From Deuterostichococcus epilithicus (lineage: Eukaryota; Chlorophyta; Trebouxiophyceae; Prasiolales; Stichococcaceae): 64,000 bases of DNA. The DNA lies in assembly GCA_033439295.1 (NCBI GenBank), contig JAVTLE010000016.1, forward strand, positions 620,001 through 684,000, given 5' to 3'. The first letter of the stretch is position 1, and the number at the start of each line of letters is the position of its first letter. Position numbers and translations under genes: made by a program. Below are positions 56,968 through 64,000 of the stretch, piece after piece. Under the pieces are notes generated by a model. It made no database searches. It was not told the origin of the DNA and worked only from the letters and a program-made list of their open reading frames with translations.

Positions 56968-59900
56968 CCGGGCCGTCGAGCAGCGGCCCAACGTTTTGGC
57001 GCGCTTTGGGATGTACAATGGCGCATGCCGTACGGCGGAGCCCATGAGGCCGGCCACCTTAATTGACGCTGCAATCGATCTACTGCAGGGCCGGGTGACA
57101 CGGTCGAGACGCTGACGCTGCCACTGCCGCTTCTGGCGGCATCTGCATCATCGAGCATGCAGCGGTCGGCGAACGGCGGCGCTCCGCAAGACCGGCCTGG
57201 CACTGCAGCTACGCTGCTGGCGGGCCTCGCCAACCAATTGTCGAGGGCTTTTGCCGCTGGCGCGGTGCCGCAGCAGCTAATTGCCAACCTTGGTCGAGTG
57301 TTTCCGGGCGCTGCGTCCATCAGGTGATAATGAATCCAGTGCTTTGTCAGCTGTGTGTCCTAACCACAGGAGGTGATGCATCATGCGTGTCTGTGATGAT
57401 CCCTATGGCGAGATATCCAATGGTCGTGAACGCCTGCCACGCAGCGTGACGGTGCCGCTGTCAGCCCAAGCCACCTCGCTGCTGGCGCTTGATGCTGGCC
57501 TGCGCGACGGCGGCGGCAGCGCTGCCGCTACACTCGGCAGCGGCCTTTTGCTACTGCCGACGCAAGCTTCCGCAGCAGGCCGCTGCCTCGCTAGCTGCAG
57601 CATAGTGCACGCCTTCCCTCCTTCAGCTGCAGGGTGGGTTGCGCCTCACCCTCAAAAGCACAAGCGCCTGACCAGCCAGAGCAGCTGGATGACAAATCTG
57701 TACTGCCTCTCGCATTTGTCACGCTTCCCTCTGCTGTTCGACAGCTCTTGATAAGTCTTCACCCCACAGGCACGGCGAGCATCTGGCCGATGTGGCAAGA
57801 CATGCGCAGTCGCATGCGGCCGCATCCCTGCTGTTGCTGCCGGTGCCGGCGCTCACAACGTGGCCGCCAGCAGCGTCGCCGGCGGCAGAACAGCCATTCG
57901 AGGCGGCAGGCGTGCTGAGCATTGGCCTCGGCCCCAGTGCCACGGCAGGCCGAGCGTGAGTGCCTCTGCAATCGACCTGCAGTGCGTGTGGTGCTGTCCC
58001 GCGAAACCTGCTCGCAGAACCTCATTGAAGCCAATAGCATTGCCACCTCTGCAAGTATGCCTGGAGCGAGATGCTTCAGGGTTGAGATCCTGGCTGCACA
58101 CAGCAGTCTGGACCGTACTACCTGCTGCCTGCTGACTGACTGACTGCTGAAGCTCACACACACAAGTGCTCGTCGAGCCTAAGCATTGCATTGACGTTGG
58201 AAGCCAATTTCCTGCGAACAGTTCAGTCGATAAGGTGCTCTCATGTTGCCGTCAGGCTGGTGGCGCGGGCGGCATGCATGTCCATGGCCCTGTCGTGGAC
58301 GCTGGCGCTCGACTCGGCTGCGCTGCGTCACGAGGCGGCCGCTGCCGTCGTCGCCATGCACCCTTCAGCAGACGCCGTGCCCTTCCTGCCAGCTCGGCGG
58401 CAGGCGAGCGCTGAGGCGGAGGGTTCAGGGTCCGACCTGCTGTCAGCTCCGCTGTCAGGGCCGGGGGCCGGCGGCTCCCCGGAGCTGGACTCGCAGGACG
58501 CAGAGCGTGAAACAGAGGCGGCGGTGCGACCATACATCAAGGCGGTGTCGCTGCCGCATGGCACGCTACTGCCGATAGCTGAGGAACTAGAGGGGCTTGC
58601 GCCACATGGCTCAACTGCTGCGGCGCCCACCTGGGCTCCCGACCGGCAGGAACTTGGTGACAGCGCGGCGAGGAGCAGCCCAGAGCCGGCAGCGGCGGCT
58701 GCGGCAGCAACACCGGGGCAGCTCGGCGACCTGGCACATCAGGCGGCGGCGGCGGCGGACCCAGGAGGGGAGCGACCGCTGTGGCAGATGCCGCCGCACG
58801 ACAAGGTGCCGGTGAGCTGCTGCGCGGCCGCAATACTACCCTTGCCTGCTTGATTGGGCTGCCTTGTGTGCCTTGCCTGCGTCCGCTCCTGCTCCCCAGG
58901 CCATCAGTCAACCTGTGCTCCTCTCGGAGCTCGCCTCCGCTTCTGTACTCTACTGCAATTGCAGCGTCCAGACCCCGGCTGGAATGTTTCAATGGGTTTG
59001 TCCGCAGGAGCAGGCGAGTGCGGCATATACGCCGGAACTGGTGCCCTGGGCCAAGGCGGCGGCCGCCGCTGGCGAGTCGCCGCTGCATGCCGCTGGCGCC
59101 CGCTCCGCCGTAACGCTGCGCTTCGTGTCGCCGCGCCTAGAGGCGGAGTTTGCGGCGGAGCACTCTGTGTTCTTGGCCCGCTGGGTACGCTGCCAAAACC
59201 CAAGCTGTCATTCATACACCCAGAAGGAAGAGGGGGGTGATTGAGCACCAGGGAAGAGAGCGAGCCCGGCTGCTCAGGATGGCTCGAGTGTATTAAGGCA
59301 TTGTATCAATGCATCAGTCTTCACCAACCCCGGCTTGACAGCACATGCGTCCTGTTTGTGTAATGTTTGAATGCATGCAAGGCGAAAGCATCAGACGGGA
59401 CAATTGTGTGCAGGTGGATACGGTCGTCATGCTGCTGGCGCTTGCATATATTGCTGCCCATTGGATCGCGCCGGCCTGGTTTGCCGGCTCTGGCCTTGGC
59501 TCCTGCATTTTGCCGGCGGCCGCCACGATCGCCGCAGCGGCCTGGCGCCTTGCAGAGCCGGCGAGGTCGGACAATGCTGTGAATTGCATTGTTCTTGTTG
59601 CACAAGGCTCTGACCCTGCGCAGCTGGCCCCCACCCGCTTGCCTGCTACGTCTGGAGAGGCATGTGTTTCCTTGTGGCTGCCATGTGACTGATCCCGCCT
59701 GCTACACCTCGGCCTTGCATCAAAGCTCATGCCTGTTGCAGCCCAGCCTTTGTCAAGCATCCACCCTGCGAATTCTAGCTCATGTCTCTCATATCGGTAC
59801 AGAAGGCACATATTCGACCTCGAGTCCGGTCCTCAACATTCTCCATTGATGCAGGTACCTGGAGCGCCGCGAGTGGGTCGTCACCGCCGTGCGCCTTGCC

Positions 59901-60616
59901 TGGCTGCTGCACTTTGCGGCGACAACAGAATATGTCGGCGCCGATCTGGCAACCGCACCGTCGAGCCTTGGCCAGCTGGTGTCCATGGCGCGCCTCACAT
60001 GCACCGACATGCTGCTAGCACTGTCGCTGCTGTTCCCGGTGAGCCGAGTACCCTAGTGACTGCCTGCCTGCCTGCCTGCCTGCCTGCCAGGGAACGGGAT
60101 GCACGCCTGGGAGGCATATGATCGCAGCGTGTTAGGCCGTGCTTCAAAGCCGACGTACAGAGGTGGCTGCTGGGCTTCAGGCTGTGCTGCTGCTGTGCTC
60201 GGTAATCCAGCACTCTCTCAAATCGAATGATTGGCCTAAGCGATGTGCAGCCAGCCGCACACGTTCTCATGTGTCTGAATCGGCGATGTGCGTCACAGGT
60301 GCGGCTGCAGAGCCTGCTGCTCCTGGGCTCGGCGTCGGCTGCGCTGGTCGCCAGCCGTGGCCCGCTGCGGGCATGCGTCCTCGTCGAGGGCGGCGGCCGT
60401 CGCGCCGCCTGCGCCGCGCGGCAGGCCTGCCTGGCGCTGGGCGTTGGCTTCCTGGTTCCTGCCGCCGCCGTGTACGCCGCCGAGGGCGCTGCACGGCGGC
60501 GCTTCCTGCGCCGCCGCTCCGCCGGTGCGGTGGCGCACACGGCGGCGGCCGGCCCCAACCTCAGCAGGGGCGTGGGTGGGGTCCGTCCCTTGCTGCCGGC
60601 AGCGCCCGTGCACTGA
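56968..60616 (+). CDS. Polytopic membrane protein with long lumenal or extracellular N-region, function unknown
   Basis: Well-supported exons: 57089-57323, from 57445, about 57770-57957, about 58230-58811, 59008-59184, 59414-59565, 59855-60038 and 60299-60616 (stop); the last five join in phase. The true start is not found; 56968 is the acceptor of the earliest likely exon (EQRPNVLARFG). The N-terminal half repeats a pattern of a short apolar run ending in Leu-Pro (TLPLPLLAAS, GLLLLPTQAS, SLLLLPVPAL, DAVPFLPARR), then a long Ala/Ser/Glu-rich linker. The C-terminal half has five or six membrane helices (VVMLLALAYIAAHWIAPAW, CILPAAATIAAAAW, VRLAWLLHFAATTEYV, LLALSLLFP, SLLLLGSASAAL, ACLALGVGFLVPAAAVYAA). 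I do not recognise the family. It is possibly one of the large lineage-specific algal membrane proteins. Confidence 0.6.
60061..60088 (+). repeat. (TGCC)7 microsatellite in an intron
   Basis: Seven perfect TGCC units just after the donor at 60039. Confidence 0.95.
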
Positions 60617-61488
60617 GGCCCTGGGGCGCACAGAGTCGACCACCCGTCATCTGAGCGTCAGCCATCAATAGTGCAGATGCCACCGTCGCCTGCGCCAAGG
60701 CCCAATGAACGCAGCCGTCAAACCTGTACCGGAACAGCAGCACTCCTGACTTTAGATGCGAGGCGCAGCTACTTGATGTGGCTTCTGCACATGCCTCGGC
60801 GTTCGCTGCATCCTGCAGTGACCAGCCTGCTCTTGGCCGCAGTGCTGAAGGAGATGACAGCATCGTTGTTCATGTTACCCTGAAGGATGAGCAGGCAGAG
60901 AGGGTCAGAGTCAGGCAGCAGGGTCGCCACACAACGGTCTGAGATGATAGTTAGGTAGGATGTCGTGACAGCAGCAAATTCATTGTATGTGCCGAAGTTT
61001 AGTTTCTTGTGGCACTTCAGAATCACAATTGCTTGAGTCTATAGTTTTATCGTGGCGATGATTCGACCGAGAAACGAATGCCTTACACATCGGTCGATGT
61101 CGTGATCTGCCAAACTAAGAAGCATTTGTCGCAGCGGTCAGTTGACTGAGGCGCAGCACCCTCGGTTCAAAGGTTTCATTGCAGTTCAACTTCATTCTGG
61201 AAAGTCAGCGGCAGGTAGAGCGCACGCTAACAGATATCCCATCTTCTCGATAGCCAGTTGCCATCTGTGCTTCCACTGCGTGCCTGTCTGTTGCGGTGGT
61301 CGCCCCGACTCTGAAACGTCTCAAAACTTGTCAGCCTGTTGCCCGTTGCTGCAAAATTGTTGCACCGGCAGAACAATGGACCGCACCTGTGGCTCAGATG
61401 CGAGGAGCGACAGATGCTTCGTGGTAGTCCGCTCTTACACCAAACTACACCAACTCCCACGGCCGGACCACTCCGCCAACTCCTCCTT
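60617..61488. other. Intergenic region between convergent genes
   Basis: 3' flanks of the membrane protein gene and the CYP59 gene; lower GC than the flanking exons. No gene seen. Confidence 0.5.
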
Positions 61489-64000
61489 TCAGCGCCGGCT
61501 GCGGTGCGGCTCCTTGCTGTCCTCCTTGTGGCTCTTTTTGTGCTTTTTTGACTTTTTGAGGCCACCGTCGCCATTGCCGTCTGCCTCGCCTCTGTGCCGC
61601 CTGTGGCCTTTGCTGCCGCCGTCGTCGTCATCACCCATGCGGCGCCGCGGAGGCGAGCCATCCGGCGCCGCTGCCGCGCCAGCCACAGCACCGCGCGGCC
61701 GGCCGCTGCCAGATGCGTGCTGCGCATCTTCGCTGCCGCGCCGCCGCTCGCGCCGCGGACTGGCGGTGTCGCGAGGCCGCGCCCCGCCGTCGTCCCGCTC
61801 GTGGCGCCGCCGCTGCGGATCCCCGTCCCTATTACGCCGCCACTCGCCATGCCGCTCGTGGCTTCCCCCCTCAGCTCTCGTCCTCTCGTCCCTCCGCGCG
61901 CCGTCCCTGCGCGTGTCGTCATGTTGCTGGTCGCTGCTGCGGGGCTCGCGCCGCCGCTGGTCCGCCGGCGTTCCCTCACGCTGCCGCTGAGCGCCGCGCC
62001 TGTCGGGGCGCTCCTGCCGCGGCGGCGCCGATGGCCGCTCCAGGTGCGCGTCCGCTGCCGGGCCAGCACCGTCACCGCCGCCGCCATCCAGAAGGAGGTC
62101 GTAAGCGCGGCCGCCGTGCTGCGCCGGTCGCCGGTGGTCGGACTGCGTGCAGGGTACAGGAATAACGGTGGGACGGGTTGGTGCACACACGGATGCACCA
62201 TCAGAAGTAACTGTTAAAAGTTGTTGAATGCAAGGTCTTCGGACTTTGGTGCAGCAATAGCTGTTGGCGGCTTAAATTCTCCCTTTCAGGCGGCATGCAA
62301 GCGGTCCAGCAGTAAGTGCTGAATAGCAGCACACACGCTTGAGAAGCCGCCTCCCTGAGAGCTGCGTTCCTTCCAGCAGCGAAGAGAGGCGGCTGCTCAC
62401 CTTCAGCGCAAGCACGCTACCAGCCATGTTGGCGGCAGCACCGCCGCCGGGACCGCCGCCGCCTCTGGCGCCCTTGTTGGGGCACTCACGAGCCATGTGC
62501 CCCAGCTGCCCACACTCTGCAGCAGGGGATGCCAGGTTTTTAGAAGTTTCTTTGGCGCCCCTGTCAGGGCAATCACGTGCCATGGCCCAGCTGGTTGCAC
62601 TCTGCAGGCAGCAGCACGTGTGCCAGCCGTCAAAGAGAGACGGCTTCATTTTTCTCAAGGAAGCACAGGCAGCGGCAGTCAGCAGCAAGCCTTAAAGCAT
62701 TGCGCTGATGTGCCGCTGCGAGCAAGATTCAGAGCATCGCGCTGACATGCCGTTCCGTGCTTGATGCATCACAAGACAGGCAGGCAGCGGCAGAGCCGAC
62801 TTGGCGGCCAACAGTTGAAAGACTAGTGCCATCGTGACGCCATGCGCTTGCAGCAGCACTGTGCAGGTTTTCACCGAAGCAGCCGCCGCCACGGCCGCCG
62901 GGCACGCCGGAGTTGGCGGACTCGCCCGCCGCGGCATCCGCCTTGTTGCCAAAGGTCTTGAACTGGCGCCACAGGTGGCTTACACTCTGGCTGAAGTCCA
63001 CCTGCGCGGACGGGGACACAGACTGACAGATGGGTCAGGAAAAGACGAAGAAGAAAACCGGGAGCACGAGGCCTCGCTCCCTTGCCTCACGCCTCGTCCC
63101 CAGCAGCAGCAGCAGTCGCGAGGCGACAGGGAGGCTGACTCTGTCCAGCGACACGGTGGATGTGAGGATGTTCGATTCGTGGCACCAGCAGGGGGTCGCG
63201 CCTTGATGCGGCGGTCGTCGATGAGCACGTTGTTCATCTTGAAGTAGGCGTCCTCAGACGACTTGTCGTTATCAAAGCCGATGAAGGCATATTGCAGGCT
63301 GTCGCCTGCGAAACATGGCACACGGCAGTGTGTCTGAGGCAGCCTTCCAGGGAGGCCTCCACACCCTGGTGAAGTCGGTGATGCCATGGGCATGAACATT
63401 CTTGTGGCACCGGCTCTGAAGGTTGCACAACAGCTGCAGACCGCCGCGGGGAATAATAACGGCATCCTCATTGCATTGACATTCCTGGTTGCGCTGCCTT
63501 GCTCGCTGTCATGCTCTCGGTGTCCTGAGGGCGCGCCTGTCTTGTAGTCGCGGATGATGTCGCAGGAGGTGATTTTGCCGAAGCGGGAGAAGATGATCTC
63601 AAGATCCTCCTCTGTCGTCACCTGCACTTGCAGCGGCCCAGTCAGCATGACCTGACATGGTCAGCTGCATCAGCGGTCAGCTGGTTTTGCAGCCGCGGCT
63701 CGCACTGATGCAATTCCCGCCACACTCGAGCTTCCGGCGGTGACGTGTGACAACTGGGCTGGTTCCTCGGCGGCCAGGGCTGGGCGGGTCGCGCTGGGAC
63801 GCTGGGGGTAGATGGCACTCAGCCGATGACAGGGGGCCTAATCATCCTGGAGATCAGACAGGAGGTCACATTTGAAGTTCGGGGCTTCAGGGGTGTTGAA
63901 GGTCAGGTCGGCAGGACCTCACCTGGTTGAGCTTGCACACGAACAGCATGTTGGTGGGCGGCTTGCTGTCCGCCTCCGGCAGGTCGCCAATCATCTCCAG
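61489..64000 (-). CDS. CYP59: CYP59/PPIL4-type nuclear cyclophilin: RRM, CCHC zinc knuckle and RS/RD-rich tail (5' part outside window)
   Basis: Exons on the minus strand, all in phase: 63923 to beyond 64000 ([13 protein letters not shown]), 63537-63621, 63202-63305, 62875-63001, 62401-62516 and 61489-62142 (stop). They encode an RRM ([59 protein letters not shown]). A zinc knuckle built across a splice ([17 protein letters not shown]2CX4HX4C) and a long Arg/Asp/Ser/Lys-rich tail ([20 protein letters not shown]) follow. This is the layout of Arabidopsis CYP59 and human PPIL4, nuclear peptidyl-prolyl isomerases tied to RNA polymerase II transcription and splicing. The cyclophilin domain itself must lie beyond the right edge. 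Both RRM introns begin with GC (GCGCGC, GCGCGA) rather than GT. Confidence 0.88.
62463..62607 (-). repeat. Duplicated zinc-knuckle exon of CYP59, one copy decayed
   Basis: The used knuckle exon (62463-62522 with its CAG acceptor) has a tandem copy at 62550-62607, about 86 bp upstream on the minus strand. The copy keeps the acceptor and phase but is 2 bp shorter in the knuckle core, so splicing it in would break the frame soon after its Cys. It is best read as a dead spare exon now inside the intron. Confidence 0.8.

Noticed and set aside
61594-62217. Plus-strand frame of about 207 codons over the CYP59 tail
   Set aside because: It is the complement of the Arg/Asp-rich tail exon, which is fixed by phase and family.
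1-64000. Mobile elements, viral-like elements, CRISPR arrays, rRNA and tRNA genes
   Set aside because: I looked for reverse transcriptase, integrase, transposase and capsid motifs, long terminal repeats, spaced palindromic repeats and conserved rRNA text and found none. A tRNA search program was not available, so a tRNA could be missed.

Overview
This window reads as nuclear DNA of a green alga, most likely a trebouxiophyte chlorophyte, though the exact genus is not resolved. It is GC-rich. Its genes have many short exons separated by introns of roughly 60-450 bp with GT-AG and unusually many GC-AG borders. The protein families are typical of green algae and plants: a CYP59-type cyclophilin, an SCI1-like nuclear protein, EGF-exostosin glycosyltransferases of the Chlamydomonas type, and F-box/LRR proteins. 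I saw no bacterial-style operon, ribosomal RNA, CRISPR array, reverse transcriptase, capsid or transposase gene, and I recognised no tRNA. Gene models were built by hand from reading frame, splice borders and phase, so some exon borders are approximate.

Layout, left to right. 1-1506 (+): the 3' part of a CREST-type membrane hydrolase/receptor. 2506-6145 (-): GT61 glycosyltransferase A. 6780-9549 (+) and 10004-13902 (+): two paralogous F-box/LRR genes, with a third F-box/LRR-like gene on the other strand at 14992-16925. 18275-20782 (+): an SCI1-like nuclear protein. 21558-22660 (+): a small Gln/Pro-rich membrane protein. 23269-28058 (-): GT61 glycosyltransferase B, with intron positions matching A. 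29125-37567 (+): a type II membrane EGF-exostosin (GT47) protein. 38707-45081 (+): a secreted glycosidase-like protein with C-terminal CBM96/DNRLRE repeats. About 46250-51770 (-): a large bZIP transcription factor. 52941-55311 (+): a membrane-anchored glycerophosphodiester phosphodiesterase. About 56968-60616 (+): a polytopic membrane protein of unknown function. 61489 to beyond 64000 (-): the RRM, zinc-knuckle and RS/RD-rich part of a CYP59/PPIL4 cyclophilin.

Four large genes (two GT61, one exostosin, one secreted glycosidase with carbohydrate-binding modules) point to extracellular or cell-wall glycan work, three of them contiguous from 23 to 45 kb. Physical clustering in an algal genome need not mean joint function.

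The most striking signal is structural. At least six splice junctions, in five genes, are followed or preceded by a diverged tandem copy of the same exon-intron border, 40-200 bp away. Further copies lie inside an exon, in a 5' leader and after a stop codon. This suggests that local segmental duplication shapes introns in this genome. Other points worth a second look are an in-frame TGA between the CBM96 module and a GPI-signal-like tail, loss of the GT61 HG motif in copy A, and a frame break in an F-box gene exactly where its paralogue has an intron.
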